Source of the DNA: Streptosporangium amethystogenes
Lineage (GTDB): Bacteria; Actinomycetota; Actinomycetes; Streptosporangiales; Streptosporangiaceae
NCBI RefSeq assembly: GCF_000721075.1
Contig: NZ_JOEQ01000045.1
Span: 1-64,000 of the forward strand
Length of the DNA: 64,000 nucleotides
Direction: 5' to 3'
This document shows, one piece after another, positions 26,690 to 39,319 of the stretch. The notes below the pieces were generated by a model, which saw nothing but the letters and a program-made list of their open reading frames with translations, ran no database searches and was not told where the DNA came from. Within the stretch, counting starts at the first letter, position 1. Each line of letters starts with the position of its first letter. Both the position numbers and the translations under genes were made by a program.

Positions 26690-27016
26690 ATGATCCAAAT
26701 CCACGGTGCCCTGGACCTGGTCTTCTGGATCCTGGCCGTCGGGGTGTTCGCACTGTCGGGCTGGGCGCTCATCCACGCGGTGAAGACCCCCGCGCGGGCG
26801 TTCGCGGTCACCGGAAAGCAGAGCAAGAACCTGTGGCTGGTCATCCTGGGGCTGGCGGCGCTGTTCGGCTTCGCCGCCGCGGTGGGCTATCTCAACACGC
26901 TGAGCATCTTCACGATCGCGTCCGTCATCGCCTCGGGCATCTACCTCGCCGACGTGCGGCCCGCCGTGCGGGAGATCGGCAAGGGCGGCAACCAGGGGCC
27001 GTACGGACCCTGGTGA
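26690..27016 (+). CDS. DUF2516 membrane protein
   Basis: A 108-residue protein with three hydrophobic segments (about 7-29, 46-66, 72-88) and the conserved tail IYLADVRPAVREI. It matches the DUF2516 family (Rv0476), whose function is unknown. ATG at 26690; the upstream gap holds the hbhA terminator, so it has its own promoter, not identified. Confidence 0.85.
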   Translation: MIQIHGALDLVFWILAVGVFALSGWALIHAVKTPARAFAVTGKQSKNLWLVILGLAALFGFAAAVGYLNTLSIFTIASVIASGIYLADVRPAVREIGKGGNQGPYGPW

Positions 27017-27083
27017 GGCCCTCTCCCCCCGGCTGAGGACGACGCGATTGCCCTGCGGGGGTTTCGGCCGATAGACACACCCA

Positions 27084-27638
27084 ATGATGTTCGCGCACAA
27101 ACCCACGCTCTCCGGAGAGCACGTGACGCTCCGGCCTGTCGGCCCCGAGCATGTGGACGGTCTCTGGGAGCTGGTCAACGACCCCGAGACCGTCCGGCTG
27201 ACCGGCTCGCACGGCAAGCCGGAGTTCCAGTCGCTCAAGAGCTGGTACGGCTCGCGGGGTAACCACGACGACCGGCTGGATCTGGCGATCTGCACCGCCA
27301 CCGACGACGCCTACGTGGGCGAGATCGTGCTCAACCAGCTCGACGCCGACAACCTCTCCTGCAACCTGCGCATCGCGCTGATCGGCCCGCACGCCTACGG
27401 CAGGGGGTACGGCACCGAGGCGATCCGGCTGACCCTCGACCACGCCTTCGCCTCCACGCCGCTGCACCGGGTGAGCCTGGAGGTGTACGCGTTCAACGAG
27501 CGGGCCGCTCACGTCTACCGCAAGATCGGCTTCACCCAGGAGGGGGTATGCCGTGACGCACTGCGCATGAACGGTGAATGGTACGACTCCGTAATCATGG
27601 CGATACTTGCCTCTGACTGGGCTGTCAGGGAAATTTGA
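27084..27638 (+). CDS. GNAT acetyltransferase (RimJ/RimL-like)
   Basis: A 184-residue protein of the Acetyltransf_3 type: VTLRPVGPEHVDGLWELV at the start, the acetyl-CoA loop GRGYGTEAI (about 112-120), and LEVYAFNERAAHVYRKIGF near the end. It probably acetylates an alpha-amino group on a protein or a small amine; target unknown. The unusual stop-proximal sequence SDWAVREI is followed immediately by a TTGACA-containing AT-richer stretch that forms the next promoter. Confidence 0.85.
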   Translation: MMFAHKPTLSGEHVTLRPVGPEHVDGLWELVNDPETVRLTGSHGKPEFQSLKSWYGSRGNHDDRLDLAICTATDDAYVGEIVLNQLDADNLSCNLRIALIGPHAYGRGYGTEAIRLTLDHAFASTPLHRVSLEVYAFNERAAHVYRKIGFTQEGVCRDALRMNGEWYDSVIMAILASDWAVREI

Positions 27639-27669
27639 CATACACATGGTGATTTTTCGGAAACATCTT

Positions 27670-27713
27670 TTGACACTTCCGAAACAATGCTAGGTTCACT
27701 GGGAGCGCTCCCA
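27670..27713 (+). promoter_or_regulatory. CebR/CelR-type operator in the LacI gene promoter
   Basis: TTGACA (27670-27675) and TAGGTT (27691-27696; short 15-base spacer) are followed by the perfect palindrome TGGGAGCGCTCCCA (27700-27713) over the likely start point. This is the known operator of actinomycete CebR and Thermobifida CelR, which are released by cello-oligosaccharides. It implies negative autoregulation of the adjacent LacI-family gene. Confidence 0.8.
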
Positions 27714-27743
27714 CCTGTGCGGAATCTTGGTGTGGAGGAAGTT

Positions 27744-28748
27744 ATGACGGATCTACCCACACTTGCCCAGGTCGCCGCAGAGGCAGGGGTCTCCCCCGCC
27801 ACAGCGTCCCGGGTACTCACCGGTTCAGTCAGAGTCAGCACATCGACTCGTAGGCAGGTGCATGACGCAATCTCGCGTCTCGGTTACGTCAGGCATCGCG
27901 CTCCCCGTGGCGGCTCCGGCCGCCGATCCGACCAGGTCGTGGCCATAGTGGTCTGCGAACCCGCGCACCGACTGTTCACCGAGCCGTTCTACGCGAGAAT
28001 GATCACCGCTGCCGAGGAGGTCCTCACCGGGCACGGCGTTCCCCTGGCCGTGATGACCGCCACCGCGGCCACCTCCACCATCGCCACGCCCCCGCTCGTC
28101 GCCGGAGGCATCGACGGCGTGCTGCTGATCGGCGCGCGCGACAGGCACCCGCTCGTGGTGACCCTGGCCGCCTCGGGCATCCCGGTACGCAGCGCGGGCC
28201 GTCCCCCGGACGGCATCGACCTCCCCCATGTCGACATGGACAACCGCGACGGCGGCAGGCAGGCGGCGGAGCACCTGCTGCTCGCCGGCCGGCGGTCCAT
28301 CGGCGTCATCGCGGGGCCGCCCGCCCTGCCGGCCGCCCGCGACCGGCTCGACGGATTCCTGCAGACTCTCGCCCTGGCCGGGATGACCGGCGTGCCGGTC
28401 GCGTACGGCGACTTCAGCCACGCGTCGGGGGTGCACGGCATGCAGTGGTTGTTACGCCGGATGCCGCACGTCGACGCGGTCTTCGCGGCCTCCGACGTGA
28501 TGGCCGCGGCCGCGTTGCAGACCCTGCGCCGGGCCGGCCGCCGGGTGCCTGAGGACGTGGCGGTCATCGGCTTCGACGACGCCCCCGCCGCCCGGCGGAC
28601 CTCCCCCACGCTCACCACGGTCCGTCAGCCGGTGGAGGAGTTCGCCGCGCTGGCCATCAGGCTGCTGCTGCTCTCGATGGGCTCGGCGGGCGCATCCCGT
28701 GACAACCCCGTACTCCCCACTGAGCTGGTGGTCCGTGAGTCCGCCTGA
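27744..28748 (+). CDS. LacI-family repressor of cellulase genes (CebR/CelR-like)
   Basis: A 334-residue regulator: HTH (TLAQVAAEAGVSPATASRVL, about 5-24), hinge helix, and a periplasmic-binding-like effector domain (about 65-330). GGAGGA precedes the ATG. Its own promoter and that of the GH48 gene carry TGGGAGCGCTCCCA, and it heads a cellulase cluster, so it is probably the cellobiose-responsive repressor. It is smaller in the hinge than typical CebR. There is no sugar ABC transporter beside it, unlike the cebEFG arrangement in Streptomyces. Confidence 0.85.
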   Translation: MTDLPTLAQVAAEAGVSPATASRVLTGSVRVSTSTRRQVHDAISRLGYVRHRAPRGGSGRRSDQVVAIVVCEPAHRLFTEPFYARMITAAEEVLTGHGVPLAVMTATAATSTIATPPLVAGGIDGVLLIGARDRHPLVVTLAASGIPVRSAGRPPDGIDLPHVDMDNRDGGRQAAEHLLLAGRRSIGVIAGPPALPAARDRLDGFLQTLALAGMTGVPVAYGDFSHASGVHGMQWLLRRMPHVDAVFAASDVMAAAALQTLRRAGRRVPEDVAVIGFDDAPAARRTSPTLTTVRQPVEEFAALAIRLLLLSMGSAGASRDNPVLPTELVVRESA

Positions 28749-30120
28749 CCCCGTCGGACTCCGTGCGGGAGACGTGCTCACCCGCAGGTACCTGCTGCTG
28801 GAACGGATCGCCTGGGGCGGCATGAGCGTCATCTGGCGCGCCTTCGACCAGTCGCTGCAGCGGATGGTCGCGGTCAAGCTGCTGGACGGCGAGCTCGGCG
28901 TCGACCACGGGGAACGCGAGCTCATCCGCAGGGAGGCGCGCGCCACCGCGCGCCTCATCCACCCCGACGCGATCGAGGTCTACGACTACGGGGAGACCGT
29001 GACCTCGCACGGCCGGCTGGCCGCCTACGTGGTGATGCGTCTGCTGGAGGGGCAACCGCTCTCCGACCGGATCATCGAGGGCCCACTGCCGTGGGCGGAG
29101 GCGGCACTGATCGCCGCCAGGCTGGCCACCGTGCTGGCCGCCGCCCACGAGCGGGGCATCGTCCACCGGGACGTCACCGCCGACAACGTGCTGCTGACCT
29201 CCACCGGCGCCAAGTTGCTCGACTTCGGCATCGCGGCGTTCATCGGAGAGGACGGCGACGACCGGGCCTCCGACTACGGCACGCCTCCCTACGTGGCGCC
29301 CGAGCGGCTGACCGGCACCGTCGCGGACCCGGCGAGCGACGTCTACGCGCTGGGCGTGCTGCTGTTCGAGATGCTCACCGGCAACCCCCCGTATCCGGAA
29401 CGCACCTGGGAGGAGATCGAGAACGTCCGGCGGGAGGGACCCCCGCCGACGGCGGACGTGCCGGGGATGCCCGTACAGATCAGCGCGCTCTGTCAGGTCT
29501 GCCTGTCACATCGGCCCGAGGTCCGGCCGAAGGCCCAGGAGGTGGCCGACGGCCTGGCAGAAGCCCTGGTTCCGCCTCGTTCGACCGGAAGGGGCACCCT
29601 GACGCGCTGGAGCATGGCCGCCGCGACGGCGACGACACTGCTGGTGGGAGGTCTGGTGTGGAGCCAGCTCACCGGCTACCCCGACGGCCAGGTGGCCGAC
29701 CCTCAGGGGCGCGGAACGCTCCCGGCCGCCGCCCTCGACCCCGCCACCGCGTTCCCCGAACCGGGCACGACTCCGAGCCCCAGCTCCTCCCCCTCCACTC
29801 CCGCCATCAGCAAGGGGGGCGGGCGGGAGGCGGAGCAGACGCCCTGGACGGAGGCTGTCCGCTCCTCCGTCCCGAACCTCAACCAGAGCCTGCGGAGCTT
29901 CAACGCCCTGCTGGCGAAGGGGGAGGACGAGGGCAGGATCCGCCCGGACGTGGCCCTGGACCTGCGGCAGGTGCTGGCCAACAGTGTCCGGGACTCCGGC
30001 GACCTCACCTCGATCTGGGGAAAGATCGCCGACCGGAACCGGGAGGGCTCCCTGCCCGACGATTTCCGCCGCGCGCTGGAGGCCCAGCTGCAGCTGGTGT
30101 CGGTCGCCCTGACCGGTTGA
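28735..30120 (+). CDS. Membrane-anchored Ser/Thr protein kinase
   Basis: A 461-residue Hanks-type kinase: kinase domain (about 15-275), one transmembrane segment (about 296-313), and an outer region with a Pro/Ser linker and a helical domain (about 365-461). GTG at 28735 lies inside the end of the LacI gene. Lys48 (VAVK), Asp146 (HRD) and DFG Asp163 are present. The catalytic loop reads HRDVTADN instead of HRDxKxxN: the Lys of Ser/Thr kinases is Thr148, and the glycine loop IAWGGMSVIW lacks one Gly. Activity may be altered. Overlap with the cellulase repressor suggests a link between signalling and carbon control. Confidence 0.85.
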   Translation: MSPPDPVGLRAGDVLTRRYLLLERIAWGGMSVIWRAFDQSLQRMVAVKLLDGELGVDHGERELIRREARATARLIHPDAIEVYDYGETVTSHGRLAAYVVMRLLEGQPLSDRIIEGPLPWAEAALIAARLATVLAAAHERGIVHRDVTADNVLLTSTGAKLLDFGIAAFIGEDGDDRASDYGTPPYVAPERLTGTVADPASDVYALGVLLFEMLTGNPPYPERTWEEIENVRREGPPPTADVPGMPVQISALCQVCLSHRPEVRPKAQEVADGLAEALVPPRSTGRGTLTRWSMAAATATTLLVGGLVWSQLTGYPDGQVADPQGRGTLPAAALDPATAFPEPGTTPSPSSSPSTPAISKGGGREAEQTPWTEAVRSSVPNLNQSLRSFNALLAKGEDEGRIRPDVALDLRQVLANSVRDSGDLTSIWGKIADRNREGSLPDDFRRALEAQLQLVSVALTG

Positions 30121-30185
30121 GCCCGTCGCGCCGACCTGCCGCGGCGGTACCCCGCCACCGGTGGGCGGACCGGCGGGTGGCGCGA

Positions 30186-30204
30186 CAGGTGAAACTTTCA
30201 CCTG
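30186..30204 (+). promoter_or_regulatory. 19-bp palindrome upstream of the GH5 cellulase
   Basis: CAGGTGAAACTTTCACCTG is a perfect palindrome with a central C. Its core GAAACTTTC recurs upstream of the GH48 (32135-32145) and GH10 (39243-39255) genes. The 275-base gap 30121-30395 carries no CebR-type site. A LacI-family xylan/cellulose regulator is a plausible reader; inferred. Confidence 0.6.
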
Positions 30205-30320
30205 GTGATCGGCGGGACGGGAACCGTACAGAGCGAGCTGGGAGGGGTCGTGGGCACCCGTGAGAGGCGGGAACGGTCCCGCACACGGTTGACGGGAGCG
30301 GGGTGGGCGCCGAACCATGA

Positions 30321-31961
<1,641 letters not shown>

Positions 31962-32000
31962 TCGACATCTCCCCGACGGGTGCCCGCCCGTCGGCACCGT

Positions 32001-32031
32001 CGAGGGCGTGCCGCCGAGCGGCACGCCCTCG
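32001..32031 (+). terminator. Terminator of the GH5 cellulase gene
   Basis: CGAGGGCGTGCCG (32001-32013) pairs with CGGCACGCCCTCG (32019-32031), a perfect 13-bp stem with loop CCGAG, 40 bases past the stop. Confidence 0.75.
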
Positions 32032-32134
32032 CGTGCGTCTCCCCGGGCCCTGGGCACGAGCTCCGGTGTTCGGCGGCCCCCGGGGCCGGACCCGGCCTCG
32101 CAAGCAAGCGCTCGACCCTCAAGATCGGGAGGTC

Positions 32135-32145
32135 TGAAACTTTCA
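32135..32145 (+). promoter_or_regulatory. TGAAACTTTCA palindrome upstream of GH48
   Basis: An 11-bp perfect palindrome with central C, the second copy of the GAAACTTTC core. It lies 118 bases upstream of the CebR-type operator of the same gene, so GH48 may be under dual control. Confidence 0.55.
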
Positions 32146-32228
32146 CGATCTGCGAAAAAAGTGGCGCGGATCGTAGCAGCCAGGCGGCATGACCCGCGAA
32201 ACATCGACGTAACCGAGAACACATGCCA

Positions 32229-32276
32229 TTGACATCCCCGGGACTGTCCCCAGAATCCCTTATGGGAGCGCTCCCA
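32229..32276 (+). promoter_or_regulatory. GH48 promoter with CebR-type operator
   Basis: TTGACA (32229-32234), a 16-base spacer and CAGAAT (32251-32256), then the perfect operator TGGGAGCGCTCCCA (32263-32276) at the expected start point. A repressor here would block initiation directly. Confidence 0.75.
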
Positions 32277-32356
32277 CCCCCTCTCTCCCTTGCTTGATCC
32301 TGCGCGAGGCCACTACCAGCAAATTCGTGCTGATCTCACCCCCGGAGGCTCACTTC

Positions 32357-34991
32357 ATGCATCGATATCCCATCAAAGCGGGAGCGCTCCCACGCTTCCG
32401 GAGACGAGTCGCCGCGCTGGCGCTGCTCAGCCTGGCGGCCGGGACGACCACCGCGCTGGCAGCCTCGCCCGCGCTCGCCGCAGTCGCCTGCGACGTGACC
32501 TACACGACCAACGACTGGCAGGGCGGCTTCACCGCGAACGTGACCGTCAAGAACCTCGGTGACCCGCTGACCGGTTGGACCCTCGGGTTCAGCTTCCCGA
32601 CGACCACCCAGAAGGTCACCCAGGGCTGGAGCGCCACCTGGGCGCAGAGCGGCCAGGCCGTCACCGCCAAGAACCAACTGGACGAACGTCGCCGCCGGAA
32701 GCTACTCGCTCACCGCGAGGGCGACCGACAACGCGGGGGCGGTCACCACCTCCACCCCCGTGGGGATCACCGTCACCGCCGACTCCGCCGCCGCGGTGCT
32801 CGCCACCCCGTCCACGATCGCCGTCCCCGAGGGCGGCACCGCCGACTTCTCGGTCAAGCTCTCCAAGGCCCCGACCTCGAACGTCACCGTGACGACCGCC
32901 AGGACGAGCGGTGACACCGACCTGACCGTCTCCTTGGGCGCGTCGCTGACCTTCACCACCGCCAACTGGAACACGGCCCAGACGGTGCGGATCGCCGCCG
33001 CCGAGGACACCGACCAGACCTCCGGCAGCGCGGAGTTCACCTCGACCGCCTCCGGCCACACCTCGGCCAAGGTGACCGCCACCGAGGTGGACAACGACGT
33101 CACCGGCGGCGACAACGAGTACATCAAGCGCTTCACCGCGATGTACAACAAGCTCAAGGACCCGGCGAACGGCTACTTCTCGCCGGAGGGGGTGCCCTAC
33201 CACTCCGTCGAGACCTTCATGGTCGAGGCGCCGGACCACGGGCACGAGACCACCTCCGAGGCCTACAGCTACTACCTGTGGCTGGAGGCGGCCTACGGCA
33301 AGGTGACCGGCGACTGGACCAGGTTCAACGCCGCCTGGGCCTCGATGGAGAAGTACATCATCCCGGCCACCGCCGACCAGCCGACCAACTCCTTCTACAA
33401 CCCGTCCAAGCCCGCCACGTACGCCGGCGAGTGGGACGACATCAAGCAGTACCCGTCCAAGCTGGACAACGGCGTGAGCGTCGGCGTCGACCCGATCGCG
33501 AACGAACTGAAGACCGCCTACGGCACCAGCGACGTCTACGGCATGCACTGGCTGCTGGACGTGGACAACACCTACGGCTTCGGCCGCTGCGGGGACGGCA
33601 CCACCAGGCCCGCCTACATCAACACCTACCAGCGCGGTCCCGAGGAGTCGGTCTTCGAGACGATTCCGCAGCCGTCCTGCGACACCTTCAAGCACGGCGG
33701 CCCGAACGGCTTCCTGGACCTGTTCACCGGGGACAGCAGCTACGCCAAGCAGTGGAAGTACACCAACGCCCCCGACGCGGACGCCCGCGCCGTCCAGGTG
33801 GCCTACTGGGCGCACACCTGGGCCACCGAGCAGAACAAGGCGTCGCAGGTCTCGGCCACCGTCGCCAAGGCCGCGAAGATGGGTGACTACCTGCGCTACG
33901 CGATGTACGACAAGTACTTCAAGAAGCAGGGCTGCACCAGCACCGGGTGTGCGGCGGGCACCGGCAAGGACAGTGCCTCCTACCTGCTGAGCTGGTACTA
34001 CGCCTGGGGCGGCGCCAACGACAGCTCCGCCGGCTGGGCCTGGCGGATCGGCTCCAGCCACAACCACTCCGGCTACCAGAACCCGATGGCCGCCTGGGCG
34101 CTGTCCAGCGTGGACGTGCTCAAGCCCAAGGGCACGACCGCCGTCGCGGACTGGACCACCAGCGCCAAGCGGCAGCTTGAGTTCTACCGCTGGCTCCAGT
34201 CGAGCGAGGGCGCGATCGCCGGTGGCGCCACCAACAGCTGGCAGGGTCACTACGCGGCTCCGCCGTCGACACTGCCCACCTTCTACGGCATGGCCTACGA
34301 CTGGCAGCCGGTCTACCACGACCCGCCGTCCAACCAGTGGTTCGGCTTCCAGGCGTGGACGATGGAGCGGGTCGCGGAGCTCTACTACGCGACCGGCAAC
34401 GCCGACGCCAAGCTGATCCTCGACAAGTGGGTCAAGTGGGCCACCGACAACACCACCGTCAACACCGACGGGACCTACCAGATCCCCTCGACGTTGGTGT
34501 GGACCGGCCAGCCCGACACCTGGAACGCGAACAACCCCGGCGGCAACAGCGAGTTGCACGTGAGCATCAGGGACTACACGACGGACGTGGGCGTGGCGGG
34601 TTCCTACGCCAAGGTGCTGATGTACTACGCGGCCAAGTCCGGCAACGCCACCGCCAAGAACGTCGCCAAGGGCCTGCTCGACGGCATGTGGAAGAACAAC
34701 CAGGACGCCAAGGGTGTCTCGGTCCCCGAGACCAAGGCCGACTACCGGCGCCTCAACGACCCGGTCTACGTCCCCGCGGGCTGGAGCGGCAAGATGCCCA
34801 ACGGCGACGTGATCAACTCCAGCTCGACCTTCCTGTCCATCCGGTCCTTCTACAAGAACGACCCGGACTGGCCGAAGGTGGACGCCTTCCTGAAGGGCAC
34901 CGGGCCCGCCCCGTCCTTCAACTACCACCGGTTCTGGGCACAGGTGGACGTCGCCGTCGCCCTGGCCGAGTACGGCCGGCTTTTCCCCTGA
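32357..34991 (+). pseudogene. GH48 cellobiohydrolase gene with broken CBM2 (frameshift/deletion)
   Basis: Start ATG 32357 behind GGAGG. First frame: signal peptide (to about ALAAVACD) and the first 80 or so residues of a CBM2 ([19 protein letters not shown]). At about 32672-32690 the coding sense moves to the +1 frame, continuing [20 protein letters not shown], which is the end of an Ig-like module, then a Calx-beta-like domain and an intact GH48 domain (about 33110-34991; [15 protein letters not shown] with the catalytic Glu). The tail of the CBM2 and head of the Ig module are missing, so this is a deletion across a module joint or an assembly fault. As read, the GH48 enzyme would not be made from the secretion start. 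GH48 is the key processive reducing-end cellulase. Confidence 0.8.
32379..32392 (+). promoter_or_regulatory. CebR-type operator inside the GH48 signal-peptide codons
   Basis: CGGGAGCGCTCCCA matches the 14-bp operator at 13 of 14 positions and encodes part of the N-terminal KAGALPR. It is 116 bases from the upstream operator, a distance that would allow looping by a tetrameric or paired LacI repressor. Confidence 0.55.
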
Positions 34992-35012
34992 TCCGGCACC
35001 TTCCCCGATCCT

Positions 35013-37644
<2,632 letters not shown>

Positions 37645-37759
37645 CTCCTCTCGTCCCTCCATGTCCAGGCGCCCCGGTCCACCCGGCCGGCGCCCCCCTG
37701 CCCCGGCCGGGCGCGACGACCCCTCCGCCCGGCCGGGCACTCCCCAACCGAGGTAGGTC

Positions 37760-39277
37760 ATGCGTTTCAGAAGCCTGGCGCTGCTCGCGGCGCTCCTTCT
37801 CTCGTTCTTCGTCTCGATCCCACCCGCCCACGCCGCCGTCGGTCTCCGGGTGAGCGGCACGAAGATCGTTGAGTCGAACGGCAACACGTTCGTCATGCGG
37901 GGCACCAGCCACGCGCACACCTGGTACCCGTCCCAGACCGCCTCGTTCGCGGGTATCAAGTCACTCGGCGCGAACACGGTCCGGGTGGTGCTCAGCGGCG
38001 GCCGGTGGACCGCCAACGGCGTCTCCGACGTGACGAACGTGGTCTCGCTCTGCAAGCAGAACAAGCTCATCTGCGTGCTGGAGAACCACGACACCACCGG
38101 GTACGGCGAGCAGAGCGGCGCCTACACCCTCGACCAGGCCGTGGACTACTGGATCAGCGTCAAGAGCGCGATCGTCGGCCAGGAGGACTACGTGGTCCTC
38201 AACATCGGCAACGAGCCCTTCGGCAACAACGCGACCACCCCCGGCTGGACCCAGGCCACCTCGTCCGCGATCTCCCGGCTGCGGAGCAACGGCTTCCAGC
38301 ACCTGATCATGGTCGACGCGCCCAACTGGGGCCAGGACTGGGGCTTCACCATGCGCGACAACGCGGCCACCGTCTTCGCCGCCGACTCGCAGCGCAACAC
38401 CGTGTTCTCCATCCACATGTACGGCGTGTTCGACACGGCCGCCGAGGTCACCGGCTACATGCAGAGCTTCCAGACCGCCGGACTGCCCCTGGTCGTCGGC
38501 GAGTTCGGCTTCGACCACTCGGACGGCAACCCCGACGAGGACACGATCATGGCCCAGGCCCAGGCCAGGGGCATCGGCTATCTCGGCTGGTCGTGGAGCG
38601 GCAACGGCGGCGGCGTCGAGTACCTCGACCAGGTGACCAACTTCAACGCCGCCAGCCTCACCAGCTGGGGCCAGCGGCTCTTCAACGGCGCGAACGGCAT
38701 CGCGCAGACCTCCGTCGAGGCCAAGATCTACGGCGGGAGCACCACCCCCGACACCGAGGCGCCGACCAAGCCCGGCACGCCCGCCGCCTCCGCGATCACC
38801 GGGAGTGGCGCCACGCTGACCTGGACCGCCTCGACGGACAACCGCGCCGTCACCGGCTACGACGTCTACCAGGGCACCACCAGGCTCGGCTCCGCGGCGA
38901 CGAACTCGATCACCCTGACCGGGCTCAGCGCGCAGACCTCCTACACCGTCCACGTGGTGGCCAGGGACGCGGCCGGCAACACCTCCCCCGCTTCCAGCAC
39001 CGCCACCTTCACCACCACCTCGGCCCCGCCGAGCGGCTGCACCTCCACCTACAAGACGGTCAACTCCTGGCAGGGCGGCTTCCAGGGCGAGGTCACCGTG
39101 AGCTGCCCCGCCGCCGTCACCGGCTGGAAGACCGTTCTCACCCGGAGTTCTCCCGCGCGAGCGCCCCTCCCGCACGAGGACCCGGTGCGGCCGGGCAAGG
39201 GGGCACGGCTCACCCGCCGCGCCCCCTCCCCCCGGCCGGTTTCCGAAAGTTTCGGTAGTTTATCGCAAATTTTCTAA
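37760..39277 (+). CDS. Secreted GH5 beta-mannanase-FN3 with truncated CBM2
   Basis: Signal peptide (1-26), GH5 domain of the Streptomyces mannanase type (about 27-330; GLRVSGTKIVESNGNTF and GTSHAHTWYP), Glu152 acid/base (GNEPFG), Glu248 nucleophile (VGEFGFDH), FN3 (about 335-420), then a CBM2 that stops after TGWKTVLT (near 39141). From there the frame runs through unrelated sequence (RSSPARAP...) to a chance stop at 39277. Only about the first 40 residues of the CBM2 remain. The break is at the same codon as in the GH10 gene. The catalytic part should be functional if made. Confidence 0.85.
   Translation: MRFRSLALLAALLLSFFVSIPPAHAAVGLRVSGTKIVESNGNTFVMRGTSHAHTWYPSQTASFAGIKSLGANTVRVVLSGGRWTANGVSDVTNVVSLCKQNKLICVLENHDTTGYGEQSGAYTLDQAVDYWISVKSAIVGQEDYVVLNIGNEPFGNNATTPGWTQATSSAISRLRSNGFQHLIMVDAPNWGQDWGFTMRDNAATVFAADSQRNTVFSIHMYGVFDTAAEVTGYMQSFQTAGLPLVVGEFGFDHSDGNPDEDTIMAQAQARGIGYLGWSWSGNGGGVEYLDQVTNFNAASLTSWGQRLFNGANGIAQTSVEAKIYGGSTTPDTEAPTKPGTPAASAITGSGATLTWTASTDNRAVTGYDVYQGTTRLGSAATNSITLTGLSAQTSYTVHVVARDAAGNTSPASSTATFTTTSAPPSGCTSTYKTVNSWQGGFQGEVTVSCPAAVTGWKTVLTRSSPARAPLPHEDPVRPGKGARLTRRAPSPRPVSESFGSLSQIF
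39043..39141 (+). repeat. 99-bp identical repeat, copy A (mannanase CBM2)
   Basis: These 99 bases are identical to 40681-40779. Both copies encode the start of a CBM2 and both CBM2 modules break at the last base of the identity. It may mark a recombination end point or an assembly join. Confidence 0.9.
39243..39255 (+). promoter_or_regulatory. CCGAAAGTTTCGG palindrome upstream of GH10
   Basis: A perfect 13-bp palindrome 65 bases before the xylanase ATG. It is the third GAAACTTTC-type core in the cluster (read on the other strand). Streptomyces xylose/xylan LacI-family regulators such as BxlR are reported to use short CGAA-N-TTCG dyads, which fits a xylanase gene. Confidence 0.6.
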
Positions 39278-39319
39278 CCATTAGGCCGGATCTTCCATCA
39301 CCCTCAGAGAGGACCCCCC

